Assembly: GCA_031216445.1 (NCBI GenBank)
Contig: CM062205.1
Location: 18,803,501-18,867,500 of the forward strand
Length of the DNA stretch: 64,000 bases
Direction: 5' to 3'
Source: Lateolabrax maculatus
Lineage: Eukaryota; Chordata; Actinopteri; Acropomatiformes; Lateolabracidae
Positions 27,001 to 37,773 of this stretch are shown here, one piece after another. The notes beneath the pieces are model-generated. The model was not told the origin of the DNA, made no database searches, and saw only the letters and a program-made list of their open reading frames with translations. Made by a program: the position numbers and the translations under genes. How positions within the stretch are numbered: the first letter of the stretch is position 1; the number at the start of each line of letters is the position of its first letter.

Positions 27001-30000
27001 GTGGATGTAAACTCTGATGTTATAATGTATTGTGGAGGAGCCTCTTCAGTCATTTTTCCTGCTATGCCCCATAGCATGTAAGTTGGAAAATTATGGGAAC
27101 ATTGTAATAAGTGAGTGGACAACGCATGCCAAAACCTATTATTGGAATACTGCCTTATTTAAAAGGGAGGTCAATGGCTGGATATTGCAGTATAAACAGT
27201 CAGTTAGGGAGTTAGGTCATTACCTCCTCCTGCGAAGCATACTGAGGGTCTGCAGGGTCCACCGACCAGTAGCAGTAGTCAAAACAAAACTCCAGAAGCT
27301 TGTCCCTCGAATCTACAGCACCGTCTGTACGTCCATCCAGCTTCAGGGAGGAAAACAGAAGAGTAAAGCACATAAGGATTATTTTTTTACACTCCCTTTT
27401 TTATTTGATATGACCCAACAACAATCAACATCGTATAATAACAAGTCAGGAAAAACAGTATTCATTTAGTAAATAAAACAGGACTAATACAATATTACAT
27501 TGCATACTAAAATTCAGTATAAAGACAACACGTTATTCATTATTACATTTGATAACATAGAAAGTTGAGCAAAAAGAAATAGGAGGTATATAAAAAAAAT
27601 TCCAGGGACAAAAGCCAGGTACTATAGCTTTTGTTTATGGGACTACTATGGTGAGGAATTGCAAGCAAGCGGTTTCCATTCATTAGAAACGCTTTCACTC
27701 CTCCTGCAGTTCTTTAGTCGCCTCACTGCATTAACACTAAACACCTTTCTGCTTACTGTGAGTGAATCCCGAACTGAGGAAAGACAGCACAGCAGCATTT
27801 GGACTTGCCCAGGCACAACAGTTGCACTGGAAAACAGTACATCATGTAAACATTTCTTCTAGATGACTGCATTCAACCTGGAGAATGATGTTTTTCTCAC
27901 GGAGAGCATCTGACTTTGAGGAAAAATATGCCCTCTGACGCTTAATGTTCTCTTCAATTTGTGACGTTCAATGTATTCTAGGAGCTTATTTTTTGATACA
28001 GGGTTGTAAATCTCTTCAAGTGTACCCACTCTACCTAAAACTTACTCCATCTATTTACATATAGATAGATGAAATATAAGTAGACAAGAATGTGAGCAGC
28101 TTACTGTAAACAACACTTACTCTAAACACATGTATTTTTGCTACATTGAATCTTGGTCTTTTGAGGATGTCAGTGAAGAAAGTGGCACCTGTGGCTGACC
28201 TATAAAGGATGTCTCCTCCTATGATTGATGATAGACATGGGAAATATCTTACTATAATATCAGTATTGTAATGTTATTTATCCCCTAGGGTTTATTTTGC
28301 CATATAATGAAACATCATTCCAGCATTCCAGTTACAATTTTACTTATTTAGATTAACCTGTGTGTGTTTGTAAACAGTGTAAACAATCACATTATGAGTG
28401 TCAAAGTATTGAGTCACATTGTTCTTGTTTAACAGCACCAAGAATTGTTAAGACCTCTCTCTTTATTCTGAAGACTGACACCAAAATCTGATATTTATCA
28501 TCATTCCATTAATTTTTGGCATATGAGATTTTGTTTTTCTATCAGACTCTGTTGTAATTGCACTCGAAAATTTTGAGATGATATCAGGGCATCATGTTTA
28601 CATTGGGGGTGTGCCGGTTCAAATACAAAAACAGCATCGTTAGAGCTGGTAAGAGTAAAATGTGTCGCTCAAGGACACTTCAGAGGTAGATCCATGCCAA
28701 GGGGAGGGCTGGGAAATGGGTCCTTTTTTAACCACTGTTGTACTTCAAACTGAGCAGTCAATTATCCAAATCCTTATCCAAAAGATGAATCCTCTCAACC
28801 ATCTATGTAAATAGCCTTTGCTATCTCTAACTGCAGCATTAGGCAACACTAAGCTCTGGGTATCAATTTTGTTCACAGCAATTGGTTTGCCTGAAAGCAT
28901 GACCGTTTAACCTCTCAGCACTTTCTACAAATTCAACAATGGCCTTGTAGTGTGGGGGATTAGCCAAGAGCAACACTGGCCAACAGAGCTCCAACCCCTG
29001 ATAAAGGCTCATGTATCACTAATCAAGTGAGGGAAAGCTGACTATATTCTCTGTCTTGTTTCATACTTTTAAACGTAGTACAGTGGGTCTTTATAGCTTG
29101 TACTTACTGTTTACTGTCTTAAATTTATTGTACAATTAATCCAATCTTTTTCCTTCTGCCTAAGATCCTCCACAACTGTCCCACTTTCCATAAATAATTA
29201 TTCACAAGAGTCTTGGAGTCTTGATCCTTTTCCATGGCAGAGGGAGGCCATATGTGGTTTGTCTCTGTCACATCATTTGTAACAGATTCTCTCCTCCCCC
29301 ACCCAACTTTTCTCTATACGTCAGCATTTAAAACTCCAAATGTAAACATTGAGGCAATTCTGTTGCTACCAATTTGACCAACAATGTTCTTCGTGTAGTG
29401 TGACCTGGTTGTAGCTAAATGTGCAATTTCTTTCTTTTGTTTTTTTGTATGTTTGCATCATTTTTACACATTCGAGGTAAACATTTTGATATATGATTCT
29501 CAACCAGGCTTTTGCATTCTACAAGCTATACCCTTAAATACACAGTTTTATCATCTCAATATTAGCTAATGCAAACATTTACAATAAAAAAACATATTGT
29601 AACATGTTCCACCCTGAGACTGTAAAAACAGCACCAGGCAGTCTGCAAGCAATGCAGCTCAACCAATCAGACAAGTCTACTCGGCCATCTGACACAGCCG
29701 GTTGGTAACGTACTGAAAGTATCAGCTTACAAGACTGTGTCGCTCACATAACAATTATTTCCAAATGTGCATAACCTCTTTGACACCTAAACTAAAACTT
29801 AAACAAAAAGCAAACCAAATATTTTGAGACAATATAAAACAACATTGCACACTCTTCTTGTCAAGCAAACAGGACTATTATTAATAAGGCCCGGAGCCCG
29901 ATTCCCTGTTAACCAAAAAAACTATATATAAAACACAATGTACAATAGCTTTGGTGTTAAATTATGTGTTTTGTGTGTGGATGTTTGTATTGGTGCGCAG

Positions 30001-33000
30001 ATTGCCCGAGTGCATGTGTTTGACAGGAAGGGTCTCTCAATCTGTGTGTTATGTGTGAGCTCAATACATATAATAAACAACAGTGACATCAAGCAGGAAA
30101 AGCCTGATCCAAGGCTGTAAACATCCTGTTGCTGTGACAGAAACACTGTACATGCTACTCCCAATTCACCCAATTCCTACCAACAAAAGACACAAAAACA
30201 TATATAATATAATATTGGATATAACTGTGCAGCAGTTGGGCTATTTTCACACCTAAATACTCACTTTTACATTTCGGATCTTCACAAACTTGTCCTCCAC
30301 CTGAACTGCAAGCTTCCCTCCATCCGCATTCTCCCTGTGAGCAAGAAGAGAAAAAACGATTGCTTCATTCAACTCTGTAAGCAGCCATATTTGCAAGTGT
30401 AAACAAACGTGATGAATGTTTATGAGAAGTGAGAGAGTTCAGATCGGAGAAAACATTAACACATGCTTCCAATAGGGAAGAGATCTAAGGGACGCCATCA
30501 GCATTGATCATCGTCTCCCACTCCAAAAGCGAACCGGACAGAGATTTAACAGGTTTCACTTTGGATTCAACACCCTACAGACGGATTCAAATGGGTTTAA
30601 AATCCTCTTATTGCTGACGCAGATATAACTGAAAGGGTGTCCAGATACATTAAGGCTAGTTCCACTTGACTCGAGGCCATCACATGACAGTTAACACAAT
30701 GAATCTTTATGTCTGTGTGTGCGAGATCCACGAAATCGCCACCAGTTTCAGATTCAAATGAAAACAGACCCCTTGCACACTCCAGAGACTTGCTCCGATG
30801 AGGCAGCTTGGGCTGTCTCCGCAAAGCGAGAGCATGCACAAGTGTTGTGTGTGCATAATCAGTGTGTGTCCTCGCATGTGTGCGAAACAAGGTCAGCTCG
30901 GCTACGTGCGCCTCAGCAGCTGGACCGAGCGCATCTGATGCAACACACGCGAAACTGGAGGCAATCACAACACGGAGCTGAGAGATTTTCGATCTCCAGG
31001 AGCGATAATGAAGGCGAGGGCTGCCTGTGGTGCAAACGCTCGCTCTTTGTGGTGGGTTAGGGGCAGACGGGGATGCTGTTGTAATCGTCAGCTCTCCCTG
31101 TGCTGCACCACGTGGGACTCATTTTGCCGACCCCAGCGGTGGCCCAGCCCAAAAACCACCAACCTTCAATCTCAGGCTCTAACTAGCTCGGAGGAAAGAA
31201 GGTTGGGGTGGAAAATAGTAAACCTCATAAAAATTGTGTTTTGATACAAACCTAAGACGAGCAATTTCACAAATGGGCTGACATGTTATTTTTTTTTTAC
31301 ACATGTGAGAGGCTGCTTGCCAACTGAATCCTATTGGTCAACTAAAACAAAGCCAAAGCCAAATGAAGAATGCAGTTAACCAGGCTGGTGTTAATGTCAT
31401 CCCTGTAACACAGCAGGTAAAATAAAAAAATAAAAAAAAAACAGAAAAGAGCAGAGGACAGGAAGAGTTTCAGAACCAGAAATCAGGAAGCACAGATTTG
31501 CATGACAGTGAACATTATGTATAAGAATCCTTTTGTTATGCAAACTACCAGGAAGAGTGGTTGAAAGAATCATTGTCCAGCCCTTCATAGCCTGAATAAT
31601 GCTTTGTTATGGTACTGTAGTGGCCTTCAGATCGAGCACTCCTGCAAAACTTCCTGCAGGGGTTCAATGTAATTCAATGTACTATTATAGAACTTATATG
31701 TACTATATCCCCAGACCCTGAACACTGTTTATTCAACATGTTGTAGCAATCTGCCTGTTAATGTAAAGGGGTGCTCCAGTAGAGCAAAGCAACTTTACAG
31801 CCTCCCTGTGTTACTTTGCTACTTAAACAGCAGATTTCACAGCTCTGTAAAACTGGGAGGGGGGGGACTTTTTCCTATTAATGCCTCTCACCAAAGGAAC
31901 GGAATTGCTTAAAGTAAAAATTAGCAAATGAGAATTAAGTTTTTTTTGTGAACTTTCTTTTACTAGAATTATAAATAGGGCTGACAGAGTTAATTATATG
32001 ATTAACAGTAAAAACAAATATGAAGTACATACAGGCCTAAAGAACATTAGTTGACTTAATCTTCTTTCCTTTGTTTCATGTGTGAAATTAACATCTTAAA
32101 CCTCACTAATAAACCGGAGTGCTAGTCATTACAAACTTATTCTGTACAGGAAAACAAAACTACCAACGCCAGGTTGAATTTTGGGCAAATGTGTATAAAA
32201 CGATGCCCAAGACGAGTATTTCCATCTGATGGAAAGCTGCAGCCATAAAAAAAACATGGAGTCTTGTGTTGAACATGAGTGTAAACATCATATGACTTCA
32301 ATGAAGTGCTGGAACAAGTTGATACAAGTTGTTACAGAATATTATTTCATATTATGATACTGACAAGACAATTTCCCAGAGCCTGAGGGGACATTTTCAG
32401 AAGGTTTATTTTGTCCGATCAACCATACGAAAACCCCAAAATACTCAGTTTACTATCATATGAATGGCAGAGAAGCAGCAGATCATCACACCAGCAAATG
32501 TTTAACATTTATGTCTGAAAAATGACTCAAGCAATCAAACCTTGGAAAGACTGGTCGCTCAATTACCTGTTGATTCACTCACTAATTGATCAACTAATCA
32601 TTTCAGCTCTAATCATAATTGTCAACCTTTCAGCTACAATAATAGCAAAATACAAAGACAAAATTGGATGTTAAGGTCTGACATTTTTGAGGTTCAGGCT
32701 CTGGTAACTTCTAATGGTGTGTTTCCATTATTAACTAATAACTGATATCAACCAATACTGATTGATCCTTGTCATGCACAAAGAAACAGCAAAGGCAATT
32801 AACCATCATTTCTCATTATGACACCTAATGTGTAATAATGGCCTGATGGTTGCTGTGTGCAGACAGTCACTGATCACCATGTGCAGCCCTGCACAGGTTT
32901 ATTTTTTATTTTAGACAACAAGAGGAAAAACAACGGTCGCGTCTCAAAGCGAAGTGGACAACACGACCAGCAGCGGCCACAGCAGGTCCGACGTGAGGTG

Positions 33001-33120
33001 AAACCACGGGGGGAAAAGTAGCTGTGATGACGTTAATTTAACGTGTTAATTAAAAGTGAATGAAAGGTTTTACCTTGCGCTGGGGGGACGGACCCGCAGG
33101 GCAACTTTAACGTTTGCCAT
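1..33120 (-). CDS. stard9: STARD9 / KIF16A kinesin-3 with START domain, 3' end beyond the window
   Basis: N-kinesin of the kinesin-3 group. In mammals it localises to centrosomes, holds pericentriolar material together in mitosis, and has a C-terminal lipid-binding START domain. Coding exons on the minus strand, high to low: 33120-33074, 30334-30265, 27340-27224, 16755-16639, 16431-16399, 16307-16246, 15624-15512, 13445-13303, 13160-13093, 12906-12809, 12678-12469, 11973-11876, 11785-11708, 11428-11351, 10685-10506, 9467-9416, 9025-8900, 8072-7990, 7751-7690, 7252-7059, 6878-6398, 6184-1. Lengths sum to 8,694 nt, exactly 2,898 codons, with all phases compatible. The start encodes MANVKVALRVRP, nearly the human N terminus, in a good context (G at -3 and +4). 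Order: motor (1 to about 390), FHA (about 480-590), coiled-coil-like basic segment (about 610-800), then a long disordered tail. The START domain must lie left of base 1. Orthology rests on remembered human STARD9 similarity through motor, FHA and tail. Confidence 0.96.
6398..7751 (-). other. stard9: STARD9 charged coiled-coil-like exons 19-21
   Basis: Exons 7751-7690, 7252-7059 and 6878-6398. The middle exon is dense in Glu, Gln and Arg (VEEQQCYVESLRQEIQAEQ and following) and has the heptad-like pattern of a coiled coil. The third exon is Lys/Arg-rich and ends in RRHSFSADLLSRLYPQ, a block conserved with human STARD9 that continues into the giant exon as HFLKRN. The three junctions are phase 2, phase 1 and phase 2. 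The 7252-7059 exon ends GAGA with a strong GTAAGT donor. An ATG-less open frame makes this region look like several small genes, but exon phase and similarity show one protein. Confidence 0.93.
8232..8434. repeat. Three-copy 67-68 bp tandem repeat in a STARD9 intron
   Basis: The phrase ctgtgcatct recurs at 8232, 8300 and 8367, spacings of 68 and 67 bases. Each is followed by tt-t-g-g-tgtgt-tataattg-acattaacc-type sequence and tgctatcaaa or a variant. Copies two and three are the most alike and copy one is diverged. It lies in the intron between exons 9025-8900 and 8072-7990. Confidence 0.8.
9468..10505 (-). other. STARD9 intron 15
   Basis: A 1.0 kb intron with a short CA/GA stretch at 9909-9940 and AT-rich sequence. 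The two neighbouring FHA exons join in phase 0 across it. Confidence 0.65.
11985..12038. repeat. CA/TG microsatellite beside a STARD9 acceptor
   Basis: About 27 CA units on the plus strand. On the transcribed strand this is a TG run ending 11-12 bases before the acceptor of exon 11973-11876, where a polypyrimidine tract would normally be. Open frames encoding alternating Cys-Val across it are artefacts. Confidence 0.95.
13446..15511 (-). other. STARD9 intron 7
   Basis: A 2.1 kb intron between exons 15624-15512 and 13445-13303. It contains a TG run at 14267-14289, a GA-rich stretch around 14450-14480 and a GT run at 15290-15308. The rest is AT-rich single-copy-looking sequence. No coding content was recognised. 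Confidence 0.7.
18905..19420 (-). repeat. Dispersed AT-rich interspersed repeat, near full-length copy
   Basis: On the plus strand it ends in gctgcagcccta and begins with attaatcgattat. The reverse complement therefore opens with the 'agggctgcaacta ... attaatc' signature that I recall as common in fish genomes. The middle carries the catttgaagatg/cttctcaaatgtgagga words. It has no open reading frame and looks non-autonomous. The family name cannot be assigned without a repeat library. Confidence 0.65.
19651..19965 (+). repeat. Dispersed AT-rich interspersed repeat, truncated copy
   Basis: Begins acggctgccactaacaatta and continues attatggattaatctgcagat, the same words as the copy at 18905-19420 but on the opposite strand. 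It degrades after about 19930. The two copies face each other with about 230 bases between them. Confidence 0.6.
23690..23771 (-). repeat. Dispersed repeat fragment
   Basis: A short piece ending ttagttgcagcccta on the plus strand, preceded by ttaattgagaaaataattgg. It matches the terminal part of the family seen at 18905-19420, minus orientation. Confidence 0.55.
27341..30264 (-). other. STARD9 intron 2
   Basis: A 2.9 kb AT-rich intron between exons 30334-30265 and 27340-27224 (donor GTGAGT, acceptor CTGAAG). I see no additional exon, RNA gene or clear repeat in it. Confidence 0.75.
30335..33073 (-). other. STARD9 intron 1
   Basis: A 2.7 kb intron after a 47-nt coding first exon. The donor is GTAAAA and the acceptor is CTCACAG. 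It contains a GC-rich patch near 30700-31140, of possible regulatory interest, and AT-rich DNA with an interspersed-repeat fragment at 32360-32615. No exon-like block in phase was found. The longest open frames (30719-31060 plus, 30597-30968 minus) have no recognisable protein character. Confidence 0.75.
32360..32615 (+). repeat. Dispersed repeat copy lacking its start
   Basis: Shares the internal words aaaccccaaaatactcagttta, gcagcagatcatcac and ccagcaaatgttt, then ends with attgatcaactaatcatttcagctcta. It is related to the copy at 58470-58730 and to the family at 18905-19420. Confidence 0.55.
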
Positions 33121-33420
33121 GACGAAGCTTTCACACGCAACTCGGCGGTGGACGACGAGCGGCACGCAACGTTTTCCGTGTGAGCATGTCGAGTCCCGTT
33201 GGCTCCGATGAAACAAAACAAAACAAAAAAAACAAACAACAAAAAAGTTAAAAACCCGACGAGCGGAGGGGGGGGAACCGTCCGCTGCTCGGGTCGTCTC
33301 CGGCGGCTGGTCGCGGGTTCAACCGCCCGCCGAGTCTCTCCAGAAACTCCCCGCAGAAGTGGAACTTCCTGCCGGACAGAGAGGGAGGAGAGACGCTGCT
33401 GGACACTCCCACCACCACAT
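33121..33420 (-). promoter_or_regulatory. STARD9 5' UTR and CpG-rich promoter area
   Basis: Immediately upstream of the start codon the sequence becomes GC- and CpG-rich (33121-33400, for example cgacgagcgg and ggttcaaccgcccgccgagt on the plus strand), unlike the AT-rich flanks. This fits a CpG-type, TATA-less promoter. An A/T-rich stretch at 33225-33250 interrupts it. The transcription start cannot be fixed from sequence. It sits only about 0.3-0.6 kb downstream of the likely CDAN1 cleavage site. Confidence 0.6.
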
Positions 33421-33699
33421 ATTCAAATGATCTGGTTTTTTTTTTTTGCATGTCTGTTATTATTTAAATCCCCCCTTAGTTTAAAGTGTTAAATAAAAGA
33501 ATATTTAATTTTTGTTGACTGATGGTGTCCTAGATTTGTGGATTGTTTTATCAATGCTAAACTTTGAGTGATCAATTATATCAGATCCTGGACTTTGTCA
33601 CAGTGTGATTTTTATTTTATTTATTTATTTTTTTTTTTTATAGGCATAATGAAACTGTAAAACCTGTCAAGCAATGATGTCGACACACGATAAACACTT

Positions 33700-34598
33700 A
33701 AAAACAGAATACATCTTTATTGTTATATTTTTCGTTTTTGTGGCAACATAAAAATATTTCAATTTAAAAGCAGCAGGGATGACAGCGCTCGTTCAACATG
33801 AACAAAAAACAATCACAAATGCAGGCTTGCATTCATGAAATACACATACAGTCACTAGTAGTGGCGGTCAAAGGCAGTGTGTGAAAGTGCTATACTAAAA
33901 TTAAGACATTTATTTTCTCCGGCGAGTCTAAAAACCAACAAAACAAATCTAATTTTTCAGTCAATGTTTAGTAGGTGTCCGAACATGTGTTTCTTAACAA
34001 ACTATGGCTTATTTAATGGAACCTTACATTTAAAGATTAAGACCATAATTGTATGTTTTAATGAGCCTAGGTCTTTGGGGTGATGCTGACGTTACTCAGT
34101 TTCAGTCCTTGGCTGCAAAAACTAACAAATGCACATTTTGATGCAGACCCTTCATCTGTCTTCGCCAATTCTCTGCTGTGGTCATGCCTGTTTGAAATGC
34201 TCGATCTACTACTATTCCCCCTGGGACACACAATCATATACCAGGTTTGTTGGCAGGAAGGTTCGAGATCTAAAAGGTGTGACGGTGTGGTCCCTTGTTA
34301 CGCCACACTGGCACGGCGTTCTGGTTCTCACAGGCACCTACGCAAAAGAGCAGAGGGATTCAAGAAAGGCTGCTGTCACTTCACAGGTGGAGAACAAAAG
34401 TCTGAAGCTTGCAAAGTGTGTGCAGAGGCTGACTGTGGAACAGCTTTGAAGGGCTGTGCAGTGGCAATGTGAAAAATGGTCAACAACAGGAAGTAACCCA
34501 GAACTGTCTCTTTTCTTGAACACACTGACAGATGTGACATGAAACACTGTGGCGATCACAGAAAAGATGCCGTGGGATAATGGGTAGTATTATTGTTG
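33700..34598 (-). other. cdan1: CDAN1 3' UTR
   Basis: Sequence following the CDAN1 stop at 34599. Minus-strand AATAAA signals occur at 33909-33914 and 33716-33721. The second is followed by a TG-rich stretch (TGTTTTTAAGTGTTTATC), the better cleavage context, giving a UTR of about 0.9 kb. Antisense open frames at 34080-34472 and 34129-34449 overlap it without protein similarity. Confidence 0.65.
33716..33721 (-). terminator. Likely CDAN1 polyadenylation signal
   Basis: AATAAA on the minus strand with a U/GU-rich downstream element on the same strand. An alternative AATAAA lies at 33909-33914. Confidence 0.6.
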
Positions 34599-37500
34599 TT
34601 ATGTAGCTCCCTCTACTGTCCGCTGAGAGACCTGCAGCAAGTCCATGTGGCTTTGCAACTCCGCCAGAGGCAAGGTGGGTTTAATACTCTGTGACTGCAG
34701 CTGAAAATTCTCTATCAGCTCCTGAAATTACACAGAAATGGGAGCAAGAGAGAGATGAAAAGAGTCAAAGGAGTCAAATAACTAGTAGAAGGAATAACTC
34801 CAAAAGAATACATGATGACAAGAATGCAGTGAACCCTCACCGCTGGCAAGGCCAAGTTTGTTAGCTTCTTCCAATGAGATATGACCTCTTCCTCGCTCAA
34901 GACTCCTCCGTCAACCAGCTTTCTAACCAGGAACAGGTAGTTGTTCCACTAAAAAGAAAGGGAAATGCATTACAAAACGTTAAAGGCTACAGAGTCAAAC
35001 AACCTTCAAAGAAATTAAGTCACTGAAAAGTTTAAAGTTTAAATCATCAAACATCTGTTTTGGAGACTTTGTCCCTCCTTTCCTGTCTGTCTCTATGCTA
35101 TCAGTTGTCCAATTGAGGTAAAAATGTAAAAATAAATAAATAAATAAACTAATGAACTAATAAACTTACAAAAAATAACTAATGTCAACCATCAAAAAGT
35201 GAACAAAAAGCTACTTTTGAGCACCATCTGATGGTCACTTGTAATCATGAATCAATGCAAAACAGGGAAAATACACGGATTCAGGAGACAAAACTGTAAA
35301 GTAAATCCAGTATAAACAAGTCGTAACTACGTCCGATATACAATCTGTGCAAAAGTTTCATGTATTTTTTATTATTGGCACACAGTTGATTTAAATCCTT
35401 GATCTACAATGTCTATAGAAGGCCATGCACATACAGTATGTAGTGAGGTATTTCAGGAGAATATCATATAAACATACATGTATAAATGTAGACGTTGTTG
35501 TATCAGTCATGGTAGCAGTGGTACACGTACCTCAGTGTCGCTGGCTTTCAGCACAGCAGTGACAGCGAGTGGGGTGAAGAGTAGGTGGAGGGGGGCGGAG
35601 GAACAGCAGTCTCCTTCCCACAGCTCAGCAAGCTGCTCCAGCAGCGCTCTGACAGGAAGCTCTGACCCTGAACCAGGACCCACAACAACCCCATCACCTC
35701 CGCTGCACCCCGGCAGAGACAGTACTGGCAGCTCTGCAGACACTGGGCAGATACAGACAACAGGCAATCATGTCTGTTTCACAGTACATCAACTAGACTT
35801 TATGCTGCTTCTATTTTTTAAGCCCCACAGGGCCATTTCAATAACAAATAAAGAGTCATCAATCACAACCTGGACTCTCTTACCCAGTTTGCAGGCCAGT
35901 AGGACAGTACAGTTCAGTAGCATCTGCTCTGACACCACAGTTGAGAACTAAGTCAAGAGATAAGAAGAACAGAATGTGATGAATACTGGCAAAAAAAATC
36001 AATAAATCAAAGTGTTGTTTCTTTGCATTTGTGTGTTTTGTATACCTTTCTGCAGGCCAGTGTGTCTCTCACTTTCTGCAGCAGCGTTTTGATCTGAGAG
36101 CAAGTCGGCAGCTCCTCGTCATTTCTGGGGCCGACTGCAATGCTCAGCAACTCCTACATTAAATTACATTGAAGTAGAAGCTCAGACAGGCATTCAATGT
36201 TACTTCAGTGAAAAGTGAGGTTTATTCTTTTATTATTATTATATTTCAATTTCCACAATTTCACAATAAAGAAACATTCAACCTCAAAATTTATAAAGAT
36301 AAAAACAGGAAAAAAAGGCTATTTTTACAACATAACAACTGAACAATGAAATTCCCCTACATTGTTGCAGCTACACTTCCTCTCATGCAGACATACCTTA
36401 ATTTCAATGAGGATATCAGAGGGCAATGGAGCACCGTGGTTGCAGTGTGGAGGGCAGGACGTCACTCTCTCACTTCCTATTTTCCTCTTTGGAGTAGTCG
36501 ACGGCTCCGGGGTGACCAGCTCCACCACAGCCCCCTCCACGTCCCCCGCGTCTGGAGCCACTGGGCTACCCACAGCCTTCATCACACGATCGTACCTGCT
36601 CTTCCACTCTCGTCTTATCAGGGCTGATGGTGAGGAGACAGAGAGAAAATCTTAGACGGATGTCCTTAGGGGAACCTTAAATCACAGCGGTGTAATGATG
36701 TTCTGTAACACGAGCCCGGCAGCACTGAGAGCTTTGAAGTACAGTCCCACCACGTTTTTTTCATGTTCACTACTCACAGTATTATATAACCTTACATAGT
36801 TTCAGTGAGTGGAAAAAAAAAAGAATTCCTTGCACAATTTTATCAGTCCAGTACAACAGGCCTGCAAAAGTAAAAACTAGTCTCAAGAAAAATGGAATAT
36901 TTTAAGTTACATATTGGTACCAAGGCATGTAAATGTTATACTTTGGATAACTGAATGCTTTTTCCTGCCTTCGTGGAAGTCATGAGCTAACATTCATTGT
37001 GGTGTGAAAATCAGCTTGCAGCCACTGATCCAATTGTTACTGGCCCCAATACTGACCTTATTAAGAAGATCAGGTATGACATGACTGATTCACATTAAAT
37101 ACATTGACAATTCTTTTGTCAATGTTGTCAGTGTTTCTGGGGGCCACCAACTCAGTTTTTAGCATCAGAGCAATAAGGGGCCTCATGTTGCCTTACATAT
37201 AAATGAGTTCAAATTAAATTTGTGAAAGAGAACACTGGTATCGGATCACTACTTGGTTTCTCAGATATTCTGAGTTGAAATATCAGAATTTGGAGAAGAA
37301 AAAGTGGGATCAATGCCTCCCTATGTTAAAGTTGCTTGATATACATAATTCATCACAATAATCATTACAGTATGTCTGGTTTCAAATTATAAGATAATTG
37401 GGGGGAAATGGAATACAAATAACAAGCAACAATGGCAATGTCTGATGAGCAAGTTTCATTTCTTAATATCCGACTAGGAAGAGGAAAAAAAATGGTAGAA

Positions 37501-37734
37501 GGTAGAAAAACATAAAAAATCTGTATGGCTGTGGCCTGCATTGGGAAAAAACAATTAAGAGTGTACATAATTTGTATTTATTTAAAACATGCAAAAACAC
37601 ATAGTGCATTAAAACAGCTACCTGTGATGTTGGCGGAGAGCCAGCTGCAGGCTTTTTCTGTTGCAAGACGTTTGGTGATGTTTTCAGATGTGGCCAGGAC
37701 CTGCAGAGAAAGAGTGAGTACAAAACATTGAAAC

Positions 37735-37773
<39 letters not shown>

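Larger units (their letters stand above)
16756..27223 (-). other. STARD9 intron 3, 10.5 kb, gene-free
   Basis: This intron splits the motor domain between YASQEE and VFQDLG (donor GTAATG, acceptor CCTCAG). It is by far the largest intron in the window. It holds two adjacent copies of a dispersed repeat (18905-19420 minus, 19651-19965 plus), another fragment at 23690-23771, TG runs at 22047-22067 and 25051-25079, an 18-base T run near 21758-21777, and a run of 13 C at 24537-24549. Blocks of less AT-rich, complex sequence at about 20520-20900, 24080-24560 and 25900-26570 do not look repetitive and could be regulatory. No exon with coherent phase or known protein similarity was recognised. Confidence 0.7.
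11876..33120 (-). other. stard9: STARD9 kinesin motor domain, exons 1-12
   Basis: These twelve exons encode the microtubule-dependent ATPase. Visible hallmarks: P-loop GQTGSGKT at residues 103-110 (exon 16755-16639); the NERVRDLL segment (exon 15624-15512); switch I SSRSH just after residue 220 (exon 13445-13303); switch II DLAGSE at 253-258, split across exons 13160-13093 and 12906-12809; and the YRDSVLTWLLKDSLGGNSKT block (exon 12678-12469) followed by NKPRVNE at the neck. A loop before the YRDS block is rich in Ser and Gly with a run of six Gly. Human STARD9 carries a comparable Ser-rich insertion there, reported as a PLK1-regulated region. No catalytic residue appears lost, so an active motor is expected. 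Confidence 0.96.

Noticed and set aside
1..33120. STARD9 as a pseudogene lacking its START domain
   Set aside because: The frame is intact to the window edge and all 22 junctions hold phase. The missing domain is simply beyond base 1.
35478..35951. 157-codon plus-strand open frame
   Set aside because: Antisense shadow of CDAN1 exons 35742-35531 and 35947-35884, crossing their splice sites.
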